A stretch of 32,642 nt of DNA from Chloroflexota bacterium (GCA_016197225.1 JACPWC010000055.1:1-32642), one strand, 5' to 3'. Counted from the stretch's first letter, positions 1 to 10,148 are shown. Program-made: numbers and translations. The notes: generated by a model from the sequence alone, not told the origin.

Positions 1-118
1 GGGGGAGAAAGGAGCATCTATCGCCTGATACCTGACTGAATTTTTCTCGCCTCTTGCCAAATCTTTTCACACCCGGAGACTCATTTGCTAGCGGATCAGT
101 TTGCCGAATTCTGATCGA
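1..118. other. left edge, no gene seen
   Basis: I see no coding region here. It lies downstream of the last cassette gene, where an attC site would be expected if the array continued. I could not find a GTTRRRY/RYYYAAC pair with matching inner arms. Either the array ends here or the next attC lies beyond the edge. Confidence 0.4.
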
Positions 119-415
119 TCAGTTGACGTGAGGGTTGACAGTTGCCAAATCCATCATCAATGAATATGTCCCTATATCCTCATAAGGCGTTGGCAAAAGA
201 GCATTTCCGCTTTCAATCAGTTTACGCAAAGAGCCCACATCATCTGATAATTCTTCAGGTGACACGGTTTCCTTTGCCAATTCCACATACTCTTCTACAC
301 CCTCAGGTGTGAATTGGCCCTGAACTGATTGGAGAATTGACCTAGCAAAACTATCTTGAGAATAGATGCTCTCTTGTAGAGCGTTTAGAAGCGAAATTGC
401 TTTCTGGGACGGCAT
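119..415 (-). CDS. small hypothetical protein, cassette 3 second gene
   Basis: This 98-aa protein is not recognised. It is acidic and mostly helical in appearance, with no membrane segment or signal peptide, so it is probably cytoplasmic. It starts 7 nt after the stop of the 113-aa gene upstream, on the same strand, so the two are probably translated together as a two-gene cassette. No strong Shine-Dalgarno sequence is visible in the short gap, which fits translational coupling. Base composition is more AT-rich than the shape genes to the right, as is usual for captured cassettes. Function cannot be assigned. A partner role to the Trypco/Pepco-like protein is only a guess from position. Confidence 0.6.
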   Translation of the reverse strand: MPSQKAISLLNALQESIYSQDSFARSILQSVQGQFTPEGVEEYVELAKETVSPEELSDDVGSLRKLIESGNALLPTPYEDIGTYSLMMDLATVNPHVN

Positions 416-422
416 TCGCTTG

Positions 423-764
423 TCACCCGTTTTCGTTCCGGCGTTTCACTATCGTAAACTCTAGACCCGTCTGCCCGCCGAGAGAGCCTTTTGCAAGCGA
501 AACTAACGAGACTTCGCCTGATGAGTTCACACTGAGGGTGAATTTGATTTCACTGACTTCTAACTTGTCTGACTCAAGCGGGGCATTGGATAGTATATGT
601 AGAATTTCTTCCAGAATCTCGTCTATGCTTTTCTTTAGTGAGTCCCTGCCGACATCTACGGCTACTTGAAGGGCTTTGTCTATTCCGAGTCCGGGTAGCG
701 CCCCCTTTACTTCCAAGTTGCTAAAATCATCGGTCAATACTCTGATTGTATCTTTCTGTGACAT
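423..764 (-). CDS. Trypco/Pepco-like small domain protein, cassette 3
   Basis: This 113-aa protein has an N-terminal segment, a helical middle (about residues 30-60), and a C-terminal beta-rich part beginning VSEIKFTLSVNSSGEVSL and ending in a basic tail. That helix-plus-strand layout resembles the small trypsin- or peptidase-co-occurring domains (Trypco1/Pepco) described in bacterial conflict systems. The resemblance is by eye and weak. The start is well supported: AAGGAGATG lies a few bases before the ATG. It is the first gene of the cassette that follows the attC at 833-960, and the 98-aa gene follows 7 nt downstream. In described systems such domains accompany proteases or NTPase effectors, but none is present in this cassette. 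Confidence 0.6.
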   Translation of the reverse strand: MSQKDTIRVLTDDFSNLEVKGALPGLGIDKALQVAVDVGRDSLKKSIDEILEEILHILSNAPLESDKLEVSEIKFTLSVNSSGEVSLVSLAKGSLGGQTGLEFTIVKRRNENG

Positions 765-832
765 AGGGTCATCTCCTTAAGTATGGACGTTACCAACGAT
801 AAGTAGCGTCTGGATTGCACTCGGCGTCAGCG

Positions 833-960
833 GCCTAACGGCCGGCTTCACCCGCTGGCGCGGCTGTCGCACGAATGCTCGCAGGCGATGATACTTCGCC
901 CGCTCGATTGCCCTGAGGCGCGGGGCGGCAGCGCCAGTCGGGTGGAAGCCCGTGTTGGGC
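833..960 (-). other. attC recombination site of cassette 2
   Basis: Read on the - strand, the site runs from GCCCAAC (R'') to GTTAGGC (R'), 128 bp apart. The inner arms GGCTTCCACCCGACTGGCGC and GCGCCAGCGGGTGAAGCC pair almost perfectly. The left arm has two extra unpaired bases, the extrahelical bases that orient attC sites for IntI. The bottom-strand hairpin is therefore of the classic type. It directly follows the stop of the 263-aa gene. An apparent 69-aa frame through it (777-986) is a shadow of the site. Confidence 0.9.
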
Positions 961-969
961 AGCCCTTTT

Positions 970-1761
970 TTAGTTTCCGCGTGCAACTTTCATCAATATG
1001 ATGTGAGTAATGTCAAAGTAAACCGAGACGCTCCATTTGAATGAACCGCCATTTTGTGGGTTTTGCGCATTACCGCTGTAGATAAATACCTGCTTCTCAG
1101 CCAAAAAGCCGAGGAACTTAGTTTCTATACCCAGAGATTGGAGCCAAGCCGAGAAGGCTTGAGCGACATCGTTAGAAGATTCCGCTATACCGATGCCCTT
1201 AGTAATAAGGCTATTCTCCTTTTTCGCCTGATTGAGGAGTTGCTCGAACGTGGAATTCTCCTGGAGAAGATTCTTCCAAGCGTAGAGATCTATCTGTTCG
1301 GCTGTTGCTTGGTCTAGGGGGATTGCCGCCGAAGTAAACGAGTAGACTCGCTTGATTCGGCCTGCCTGCGAATCCAATATATCAGACTTATTGAAGATCT
1401 CAAAGGGCACTTCGAAGCACTCGCCGCTGATCACTGTGACAGGTTCTACTAATCCGTTGATAAGCATTACCAGCGTGGTTCCAGAAGGAGGATAAAACGT
1501 GCATGCACGGTTACGAAAGATACTCTCTGGAATAATGACTATAAGATTTCGGTTGCGTAACTGCATGTCGTTCTGTTGATCAGAAGCTGTGTAGCCTAAT
1601 TGCGTGATGTTCTTCTTTGGGACGCCCTGACTACGGGCCAGGAGCTCTGCCACAAGACCCGCGACCCTGCCGTCGCGCACCACCACAATCTTGAGAGTCT
1701 TGGCATCTTCCCCGACTACGAGTCGCGACACTTGTGCGGCGATGTTAGCTTCTGTGTACAT
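970..1761 (-). CDS. hypothetical protein, integron cassette 2
   Basis: This 263-aa protein does not match a family I recognise. It has no signal peptide and no clear membrane helix. The N-terminal part alternates strands and helices, with KIVVVRDGRVAGLVAELL near residues 23-40. The C-terminal third is a mix of helices and strands ending FDITHIILMKVARGN. The start has an excellent ribosome binding site, AGGAGGAG, just upstream of the ATG. It is the only gene between the attC sites at 1801-1929 and 833-960, so it is a single-gene cassette of about 970 bp. Composition is more AT-rich than the neighbouring chromosome. Function is unknown. Confidence 0.75.
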   Translation of the reverse strand: MYTEANIAAQVSRLVVGEDAKTLKIVVVRDGRVAGLVAELLARSQGVPKKNITQLGYTASDQQNDMQLRNRNLIVIIPESIFRNRACTFYPPSGTTLVMLINGLVEPVTVISGECFEVPFEIFNKSDILDSQAGRIKRVYSFTSAAIPLDQATAEQIDLYAWKNLLQENSTFEQLLNQAKKENSLITKGIGIAESSNDVAQAFSAWLQSLGIETKFLGFLAEKQVFIYSGNAQNPQNGGSFKWSVSVYFDITHIILMKVARGN

Positions 1762-1800
1762 GTTTTCTCCTCCTGCTCATCTTATCGAGGCCCGCTGGCC

Positions 1801-1929
1801 GCCCAACGGTTTGCGTTACCTGCGTGTGGGCGGGCGTGGATTCTGTTTGGGAGCAGAGAAAACTCGAAGCCAGAAAAATGCTTGAAAACCGCGCAGAATC
1901 CCACACGTCAGGTGCACGCTTTGTTAGGC
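1801..1929 (-). other. attC recombination site of cassette 1
   Basis: On the - strand the site begins GCCTAAC (R''), followed by AAA and the arm GCGTGCACCTGACGTGTGGG. It ends with the arm CCCACACGCAGGTAACGC, a short spacer and GTTGGGC (R'). The arms are 20 and 18 nt, and the mismatch leaves an extrahelical base in the left arm, the orientation signal used by IntI. Its length of 129 bp and layout match the 833-960 site, and both sites point the same way. It lies just downstream of the DUF4386 gene. Confidence 0.92.
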
Positions 1930-1950
1930 GGTTTTTTATACTGGCAATAT

Positions 1951-2655
1951 TTATTTGGTTGAAATAACCGTTGTATTGAAGCCTTTGGCAAACAACCAAA
2001 TTGGCATAATAATTATTTCCCAAATTGCAACAGGAACAGCCAATATTGATCCTGGACCGCCAGGTGTGGGATCAAGAATACCAAATAAACCAATTATGGC
2101 GGCGGGCAACAACAGGGCATATCCAATAAAGCCGAATACGGAAATAAATCGCGGAACGAGTTTTGTTTGATACAACAGTGATGTAAGAATAACACCGCCC
2201 AAACCGAGGAAAATTAATTGCAAGAGGTTCAGGAACCAATTTTCTGCCTGTTTTAGTACCGAGCCTATTGCTTGAAACGATGCAACATTCATTGCGCCTG
2301 ACTTGATGAACTCTTGGCTTAACGGTATGAGTAACATGGCAAAGAATACTCCAACAATCATTAATATGGACTCAAATATTCTCATGCTCAAATATCCAAG
2401 AGCCATGCTTTCACTTTGCTTCTTTAAAATCGGAAACATCAGCAGTCCGATAAATACAATACCAATATCATTAATCATCCAACCGAGCATTCCGCTTGTT
2501 ATGATTGCGCTTTTAGGAAAAACCGTTGTCAGATAATCTGGCGCATTTATAATGGGGTTGATAAGGATGGCGCCGCCTATTGCGCCAATGGCTGTGATAA
2601 TCCACAGAGAAGCCACCAATATTTCCGTTCTACGATAGGACATATTAGAATTCAT
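1951..2655 (-). CDS. DUF4386-family membrane protein, integron cassette 1
   Basis: This 234-aa protein is very hydrophobic, with about six predicted membrane helices. Examples are SLWIITAIGAIGGAILI near residue 16, IGIVFIGLLMFPIL near residue 65 and ILMIVGVFFAMLLIPL near residue 95. The pattern and the FGFIGYALLLPAAIIGLFG stretch fit the DUF4386 family, whose biochemical role is unknown and which I recall as frequent cassette cargo. It is the first cassette after attI and ends just before the attC at 1801-1929. The start has AAAGGAG 13 nt upstream, somewhat far. A second ATG three codons downstream (Met5) is possible. The gene is AT-rich against its surroundings, as expected of acquired DNA. 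Confidence 0.8.
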   Translation of the reverse strand: MNSNMSYRRTEILVASLWIITAIGAIGGAILINPIINAPDYLTTVFPKSAIITSGMLGWMINDIGIVFIGLLMFPILKKQSESMALGYLSMRIFESILMIVGVFFAMLLIPLSQEFIKSGAMNVASFQAIGSVLKQAENWFLNLLQLIFLGLGGVILTSLLYQTKLVPRFISVFGFIGYALLLPAAIIGLFGILDPTPGGPGSILAVPVAIWEIIIMPIWLFAKGFNTTVISTK

Positions 2656-2759
2656 TTTTACTTACTACTCCTTTTTTTGGGGGTGATATTAATTAGTTTT
2701 GATTTGAAAAACCGCCAAAACCAATTGATCTACGACAGCATACCCTAAAAGTTGCAACC

Positions 2760-2766
2760 GCCTAAC
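2760..2766 (-). other. attI-type core site at the array head
   Basis: On the - strand this is GTTAGGC, the GTTRRRY core, placed between the first cassette and the divergent intI gene. No paired attC-like inner arms surround it, as expected for attI rather than attC. The full attI probably extends rightward to about 2830. Recombination here would insert new cassettes next to intI. Confidence 0.75.
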
Positions 2767-2782
2767 ATATAGTCGGCGGAAT

Positions 2783-2900
2783 TATTCCGTATATTACGCA
2801 AACATCTTATACGGATTAATGTTGAGGTAAAATAGGCCCCTGGAGAGCGTTTCCCGGAAATTTTCCGTATAAGCCCCCTTATCGGCCCATTTTACGGAAA
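2783..2900. promoter_or_regulatory. repeated CCGTATA motifs between attI and intI
   Basis: TTCCGTATA occurs at 2785-2793 and again at 2863-2871, and its inverse TATACGGA lies at 2808-2815. The first and third copies form an 8-bp dyad with a 14-nt spacer. A related TTTTACGGAAA lies near 2890. attI sites are known to carry accessory direct repeats bound by IntI, and intI genes are commonly repressed, so these may be integrase or repressor sites. I could not identify a convincing cassette promoter on the - strand. Confidence 0.45.
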
Positions 2901-2934
2901 AGGATTTCCGCTTTTTGTCCCTGCCTTCAGGGAT

Positions 2935-2965
2935 GTTTGGCGGAACTGCCCTCCATCGCCAAACT
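2935..2965 (+). promoter_or_regulatory. hairpin in the intI leader
   Basis: GTTTGGCG (2935-2942) pairs with CGCCAAAC (2958-2965) around a 15-nt loop, about 40 nt before the chosen intI ATG. It could affect intI mRNA structure or be a protein site. It overlaps the alternative TTG start at 2937. Confidence 0.35.
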
Positions 2966-3005
2966 GCAAACATTCTACTTCTTTTCCCAAAGAGCGCAAT
3001 CACCT

Positions 3006-3998
3006 ATGACCACCATCAACCAGCAACCACAACAGCCGCCGCAAAAGAAACCGCTCCTCGAACAAATGCGCGACGCCTTGCGCGCCCGCCACTACTCGAT
3101 CCGCACCGAAACCAGCTACGTGGATTGGGCCAAACGCTTTATCCTCTTTCACCACAAACGCCACCCTGAGACGATGGGCGCTCCCGAAATCAACGCTTTC
3201 CTTACCCACCTGGCCGTCGAGCAAAACGTCGCCGCTTCCACCCAAACCCAGGCCCTCAGCGCCATCCTTTTCCTTTATCGCGGCGTGCTCCATCTGGACA
3301 TTGACGAGCCGCTTGACATCGTCCGCGCCAAAAAGCCCGAACGCCTGCCGGTTGTGCTTGCTAAAGACGAGGTCCAAGCTATTCTTCGCCAGATGTCCGG
3401 CGATCACCAACTCATGGCCAAACTGCTTTATGGGAGCGGCCTGCGTCTGATGGAATGTTTGCGTTTGCGAGTCAAGGACTTGGACTTTGCCCAACATCAA
3501 ATTATAGTGCGCGAAGGCAAAGGGATGAAAGACCGGGTCACCATGTTGCCCGACCAATTGCGTGAACCGCTTCAGGCGCACCTGGCGCGAGTCAAACAAC
3601 TCCATCAGAACGACCTGGAAAAAGGCTATGGAGTTGTCTACCTGCCTTTTGCTTTGGAGCGCAAGTATCCCAATGCCAACAAAGAGTGGCACTGGCAATA
3701 CGTCTTCCCCTCCGACCGTCTCTCGCCCGACCCGCGCTCTCCTGAAATCATCCGCCGTCACCACGTGGACGAGAGTGGCTTGCAAAAGGCCGTGCGTCAG
3801 GCCACCCGGCAAGCCGGAATTCTGAAACCGGTTGGTCCCCACACCTTCCGGCACAGCTTCGCGACGCACTTGCTAGAGTCGGGATACGACATTCGTACAG
3901 TCCAAGAACTGCTCGGCCACGCCGATGTCAGGACAACGATGATCTACACCCACGTCCTCAATCGCGGCGGCCTCGCCGTCAAAAGCCCGCTCGACTGA
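3006..3998 (+). CDS. intI: integron integrase (tyrosine recombinase)
   Basis: This 330-aa integrase recombines attI and attC sites and so captures or shuffles gene cassettes. The N-terminal SAM-like domain includes the IntI-typical [13 protein letters not shown] and [11 protein letters not shown]. The catalytic residues are R147 ([11 protein letters not shown]), H279-x-x-R282 (HTFRHS), H305 (LLGHADV) and Y314 (TMIYTH). The segment at about 216-255, with [19 protein letters not shown] and DPRS, is the extra alpha-helical patch that separates IntI from XerC/D and binds folded single-stranded attC. Length matches IntI1 (337 aa). The ATG at 3006 gives an IntI-like N-terminus; a TTG at 2937 is possible. 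It is divergent from the cassettes, as in most integrons, and ends 2 nt from the convergent rodA stop. Confidence 0.95.
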   Translation: MTTINQQPQQPPQKKPLLEQMRDALRARHYSIRTETSYVDWAKRFILFHHKRHPETMGAPEINAFLTHLAVEQNVAASTQTQALSAILFLYRGVLHLDIDEPLDIVRAKKPERLPVVLAKDEVQAILRQMSGDHQLMAKLLYGSGLRLMECLRLRVKDLDFAQHQIIVREGKGMKDRVTMLPDQLREPLQAHLARVKQLHQNDLEKGYGVVYLPFALERKYPNANKEWHWQYVFPSDRLSPDPRSPEIIRRHHVDESGLQKAVRQATRQAGILKPVGPHTFRHSFATHLLESGYDIRTVQELLGHADVRTTMIYTHVLNRGGLAVKSPLD

Positions 3999-4000
3999 TC

Positions 4001-5116
4001 TCAATACTCAATCAGCTTCCGCCGCAGGGCCACGCTCTCAACCAGGCCGATGGCAAACATGAAGGTCAGGAGTGAACTGCCGCCGTAACTCACGAAGGGC
4101 AGGGGCAGGCCAGTGACGGGCAGGAGGCTCATGTTCATGCCGATGTTGAAGACCGATTGATAAAACAACATGGCCGCCACCCCGTAGCAGATCAACCCGC
4201 CGAACGGGTCGGGCGTCATTCGGGCCACCCGCAGGATTCTGAAGATGATCAGGAACATCACCAGAATCACCAGCATTGCGCCGATGAAGCCGAACTCGGC
4301 GGAAAGGGCCGAGAAGATGAAGTCGGTGTGGCGCACTTTGAGGAAGCGCAGGTTCACCTGTGAAGCGTGGTTGTAGCCCTCGCCAAACCAGCCGCCACTG
4401 CCAATGCTGATCAGAGCCTGGCGGATGTTGTAGTAAGCCGGGTCGTCGGTGGCCGGGCTGATGAATTGGATGATGCGTAGCTTCTGGTAGTCGGCCAGGG
4501 CCAGCCAGGCCAGGGGCGCCATAATAATGCCGGCCCCGACGAAGCCGGCGATGTGTTGCCATTTGAGGCCGGCAGCGAAGATCAGCGCCAGCCAGATTAC
4601 GCCAATGATGATGGCCGTGCTCAAGTCGGGTTGGAGGATGACCAGGGCCGCCGGAATGCCGGAGTAGACCGCCGAGTAGATCACCCACTTGAATTCTTTG
4701 ATCCGTTCGCGGTTGCGGCTGAAGTAGTCGGCTGTCCACAAAATGGTGCCGATCTTGGCCAACTCGGACGGTTGGATGAAGAACAGGCCAAAGAAGTCTA
4801 CCCAGCGTTGCGCGCCGTGAAAGACTTCGCCCACAATGAAGACCCAGGCCAGGGCGGCCAGGATGAAAAAGTAGAGCAGGCGCGCCAGCGATTGCCAGTA
4901 ACGGTAGTCAATGGCGGCGGCCACAAAAGCCACCACCAGGCCGATGAGGCCCCAGCGAATTTGCACGAACGGCAGGTCGGCCAGTTCCGGGCTTTCAAAG
5001 GTGGCCGAGCGAATCATGGCCACGCCAAAGATGGTGAGCAGGGCCACCAGCGCCAGTAGAAGAATATCGAAATGCTGCCACAGTTGGCGGCGTTGGGTTT
5101 GCAGAATTGCAGTCAT
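4001..5116 (-). CDS. rodA: RodA-type peptidoglycan glycosyltransferase
   Basis: This 371-aa SEDS-family protein polymerises lipid II into glycan strands for side-wall growth, working with PBP2 (mrdA) under MreB control in the membrane. About ten membrane helices are seen. Family motifs are present in order: QPSELAK, QPDLSTA (with the conserved Asp), the large loop with IGSGGWFGEGY, VRHTDFIFSALSAEFGFIG, and NIGMNMSLLPVTGLPLPFVS followed by YGGSSL. Length is normal for RodA. It is the last gene of the min/rod run, 69 nt after minE; the spacer is a heptamer-repeat hairpin. No clear ribosome binding site precedes the ATG. RodA is preferred to FtsW because of the mrd/mre context. Confidence 0.92.
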   Translation of the reverse strand: MTAILQTQRRQLWQHFDILLLALVALLTIFGVAMIRSATFESPELADLPFVQIRWGLIGLVVAFVAAAIDYRYWQSLARLLYFFILAALAWVFIVGEVFHGAQRWVDFFGLFFIQPSELAKIGTILWTADYFSRNRERIKEFKWVIYSAVYSGIPAALVILQPDLSTAIIIGVIWLALIFAAGLKWQHIAGFVGAGIIMAPLAWLALADYQKLRIIQFISPATDDPAYYNIRQALISIGSGGWFGEGYNHASQVNLRFLKVRHTDFIFSALSAEFGFIGAMLVILVMFLIIFRILRVARMTPDPFGGLICYGVAAMLFYQSVFNIGMNMSLLPVTGLPLPFVSYGGSSLLTFMFAIGLVESVALRRKLIEY

Positions 5117-5123
5117 GTGAGGA

Positions 5124-5184
5124 GACGACAGACTAAGGACGATAGACGAAAGCGTTCGTCCTTCGTCTGTCGTCCGTCGTCTGT
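5124..5184. repeat. heptamer repeat hairpin between minE and rodA
   Basis: GACGACAGAC (5124-5133) pairs with GTCTGTCGTC (5165-5174), and AGGACGA inside pairs with TCGTCCT. The right half is a run of 7-mers of the type CGTCCTT/CGTCTGT/CGTCCGT/CGTCTGT. It fills nearly the whole spacer and could fold in the mRNA. Confidence 0.75.
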
Positions 5185-5185
5185 G

Positions 5186-5452
5186 TTAACGGCGGCGGCG
5201 GGGAGACTTGAGGAGCGGGATGTCGGCCACCAGCCGGTTCTCGTGGTCTTCCTGGGTCAGCTTGATGTCCACCCCGGCCCGGTCAATATCCACGTGCTTG
5301 GAGATGACGGCGATGATGTCGTCCTTGATCAGTTCGATGACGGCGGGCGAGACGTCGGTGCGGTCGTAGTTAAGCACCAGCTTGAGCCGGTCTTTGGCAA
5401 TGTCCTTGCTGGCGGGCGCCCGCCCGGTGAGGCGATTGAAAAAGTTATTCAT
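5186..5452 (-). CDS. minE: cell division topological specificity factor MinE
   Basis: MinE binds MinD at the membrane, stimulates its ATPase and drives Min oscillation so that division happens at mid-cell. The 88-aa length equals that of E. coli MinE. The N-terminal amphipathic segment MNNFFNRLTGR would be the membrane-targeting part. The MinD-contacting region RLKLVLNYDRTDVSP and the dimerising topological domain (IIAVISKHVDIDRAGVDIKL) follow. The gene starts 1 nt after minD, and its AGGAGG site lies inside the end of minD. The basic tail SPRRRR is slightly unusual. Confidence 0.95.
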   Translation of the reverse strand: MNNFFNRLTGRAPASKDIAKDRLKLVLNYDRTDVSPAVIELIKDDIIAVISKHVDIDRAGVDIKLTQEDHENRLVADIPLLKSPRRRR

Positions 5453-5453
5453 G

Positions 5454-6254
5454 TCAGCCTCCTGGCCGGATCAGTTTGCCCAGCCGGGCCAGGAAACCGT
5501 CCTGCTTGTCCAAATCCATAAACGGCACTTGCTCGCCCTTGAGCCGCCGGGCGATGTTGCGGAAAGCCTGCCCGGCCCGCGACTTCTCGTCCAGGGCCAC
5601 CGGCGCGCCCCGGTTGCTGCCGACCACGATCTGCTCGTCTTCGGGAACCACGCCGATTAGATCAATCGCCAGCACGTCCAGCACGTCGTCAATGCTCAAC
5701 ATATCGCCGCGCTTCACCATGTCCGGCTTGAGGCGGTTGATGATGAGCGACGGTGGGCCTTTTAGCTCGCTCTCCACCAGGCCGATGATGCGGTCAGCGT
5801 CGCGCACCGCCGAGACTTCGGGGTTGGTGACGATGAGCACTTTGTCGCTGGGGGCCAGGGCGTTGCGAAAGCCGCGCTCGATCCCGGCCGGCGAGTCGAG
5901 CATGATGAAGTCGAAGTCGGGCTTCAACTCGTCGCACACCCGCACCATGTCCGACGGGCTAACGGCCGACTTGTCGCGAGTCTGGGCGGCAGGGATGAGG
6001 TAGAGGTGGGGCAGGCGCTTATCGCGGATCATGGCTTGCTTGAGCTTGGCCGCGCCCTCCACCACGTGGACGATGTCGTAGACGATCCGATTCTCCAGGC
6101 CCATCACCACGTCCAAATTTCGCAGGCCAATGTCGGCGTCGAGGCAGATCACTCTCGCGCCGCTGGCGGCCAAAGCCACGGCCAGGTTGGCGGTGGCGGT
6201 GGTCTTGCCCACGCCACCCTTCCCGGACGTTATCGTAATCACAGTTGCGCTCAT
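5454..6254 (-). CDS. minD: septum site-determining ATPase MinD
   Basis: This 266-aa ParA/MinD-type ATPase recruits MinC to the membrane and is cycled by MinE. It has the deviant Walker A box SGKGGVGKTT near the N-terminus, the switch regions CLDADIGLRNLDVVMGLENR and MLDSPAGIERGF, and a C-terminal amphipathic membrane helix (GFLARLGKLIRP). The start is placed at the ATG at 6254, with GGAG 8 nt upstream. An open frame continues to 6326, but those 24 codons are heptamer-repeat sequence and the family starts at MSATVITITSGKGG. It lies between minC and minE in the expected order. Confidence 0.95.
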   Translation of the reverse strand: MSATVITITSGKGGVGKTTATANLAVALAASGARVICLDADIGLRNLDVVMGLENRIVYDIVHVVEGAAKLKQAMIRDKRLPHLYLIPAAQTRDKSAVSPSDMVRVCDELKPDFDFIMLDSPAGIERGFRNALAPSDKVLIVTNPEVSAVRDADRIIGLVESELKGPPSLIINRLKPDMVKRGDMLSIDDVLDVLAIDLIGVVPEDEQIVVGSNRGAPVALDEKSRAGQAFRNIARRLKGEQVPFMDLDKQDGFLARLGKLIRPGG

Positions 6255-6265
6255 TCGTTGCTCCA

Positions 6266-6358
6266 AAGGATGAAGGATGAATTGCGAAGGATGAATTGCG
6301 AAGGATGAATTGCGAAGCGTTTTCATCCTTCATCCCGCTTCGCGTGCCTTCATCCTTT
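6266..6358. repeat. heptamer repeat cluster between minC and minD
   Basis: GAATTGC and GAAGGAT alternate, forming a 14-bp unit present about three times (6266-6318), followed by an inverted block with TTCATCCTTCATCCC. The left part extends the minD frame upstream without being part of the protein. The right part runs into the end of minC: the minC stop codon TGA is inside a GGATGAAGG repeat. Confidence 0.85.
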
Positions 6359-7039
6359 CTCATTCGGCTTCCATCGCTCGGCCACAATCTGTCCGTTTCG
6401 CACGCGGGCGGTTTCGGGTTCGGGCTTGCCGCGCCGCTTGGGCGAGGTGGCAATGGCCTCGCCAATTCGCAGTTGGGTAGGGGCCAGGTCAAGGGCGCAA
6501 ATCACCGCTTCGGTGTCCCCTTCCGCTCCGGCCTGCACCGTGCCGCGCACGCGCCCCCAGACGATGATGTTGCCGCCGGCCACCACTTCGGCCCCGGCGT
6601 TCACGTCGCCCACCACCACCACGTGTCCCGGAAAGCGCACCGACTTGCCGGATCGTAAGGTGTGTTGAATCAGAATAGCCTGACTTCCATCTTCGACCGG
6701 GCTAATCTCTGGAAGTTCCGGCGGCGCGCTGGCGGCCGCCGGTTTGGGGAGGCTGGTCTCTAAACCCAAAGCCTTCGCCGCATTCTCGGTCAGCGCCGAC
6801 TCGGACAACACCGCCCACAAATTGATCTTCAGATCGGCCAAGTCGTTGCGAAGCTTGCCCAGGTCTGCGGCGCCGACCGCCCGGCTGTTCAACTGCAGAA
6901 CCAGGCGCGCGCCCTGAAAGAACTCGCCGCCCTCGCCGAGTTTGGTGAGCAGGATTTGCGCCGCCTCACGCCACTCGCCGTCGCCCACGTTGACCAACAG
7001 GCCTTCTTTGATGCCTTTGATCACAACCGGAACCGTCAT
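6350..7039 (-). CDS. minC: septum site-determining protein MinC
   Basis: MinC inhibits FtsZ assembly away from mid-cell when recruited by MinD. The 229-aa protein has an N-terminal FtsZ-inhibiting domain (about 1-105), a Pro/Ala-rich linker (about 115-130), and the C-terminal beta-helix dimer domain with RSGKSVRFPGHVVVVGDVN, GGNIIVWGRVRGTVQAG and LAPTQLRIG, all typical. It is the first gene of minCDE-rodA and follows the GT117 gene by about 100 nt. A strong promoter lies just upstream, and the transcript would be nearly leaderless. The last codons and the stop (NEKG-stop) come from an adjacent heptamer repeat, so the C-terminal tail is probably not conserved. Confidence 0.93.
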   Translation of the reverse strand: MTVPVVIKGIKEGLLVNVGDGEWREAAQILLTKLGEGGEFFQGARLVLQLNSRAVGAADLGKLRNDLADLKINLWAVLSESALTENAAKALGLETSLPKPAAASAPPELPEISPVEDGSQAILIQHTLRSGKSVRFPGHVVVVGDVNAGAEVVAGGNIIVWGRVRGTVQAGAEGDTEAVICALDLAPTQLRIGEAIATSPKRRGKPEPETARVRNGQIVAERWKPNEKG

Positions 7040-7047
7040 GGCCGATG

Positions 7048-7076
7048 ATTATAGAATGGCAAATGCCAAATGGCAA
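7048..7076 (-). promoter_or_regulatory. promoter of minC, -35 inside a heptamer repeat
   Basis: On the - strand, TTGCCA (7076-7071), a 17-nt spacer and a perfect TATAAT (7053-7048) lie 8 nt from the minC ATG. Initiation about 7 nt downstream of the -10 box would fall at the ATG, so the mRNA should be leaderless. The -35 box belongs to the TTTGCCA repeat. Confidence 0.6.
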
Positions 7077-7139
7077 ATGACGAAACAGCCGAAGGACGGC
7101 AGACGATTGACAACAGAAACCGCCGTCAATCGTCCGTCG
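7056..7139. repeat. heptamer repeat cluster between GT117 gene and minC
   Basis: It starts with AAATGCC/AAATGGC/AAATGAC 7-mers (7056-7081) and continues with GAAGGACGGCAGACGATTGAC, answered by GTCAATCGTCCGTCGTC near 7123-7139 as an imperfect inverted repeat. It ends exactly at the GT117 stop codon and could form a hairpin after that gene. Confidence 0.7.

Positions 7140-10137
<2,998 letters not shown>

Positions 10138-10148
<11 letters not shown>

Larger units (their letters stand above)
119..3998. mobile_element. chromosomal integron with three visible cassettes
   Basis: The element has intI (+), an attI-type core at 2760-2766 and a - strand cassette array. Cassette 1 (about 1805-2765) carries the DUF4386 protein, cassette 2 (about 837-1805) the 263-aa protein, and cassette 3 the two small genes. 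Two attC sites share orientation and architecture. There are no transposon ends, plasmid genes or resistance genes in the array, and intI abuts rodA of the shape operon, so it looks like a sedentary chromosomal integron. The left boundary is not seen. Confidence 0.88.

Noticed and set aside
777-986. 69-aa open frame before the 263-aa gene's end
   Set aside because: It is read across the attC site at 833-960; its sequence is explained by the paired recombination arms.
1745-2023. 92-aa open frame over the attC at 1801-1929
   Set aside because: It spans the attC and the ends of two cassette genes; no ribosome site and no protein family.
3000-3869. 289-aa frame antisense to intI
   Set aside because: It lies wholly opposite a well-supported integrase; long antisense frames are common in GC-rich genes.
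6254-6326. Upstream start for minD
   Set aside because: The added residues are translated heptamer repeat; the ATG at 6254 has a good ribosome site and matches the family.
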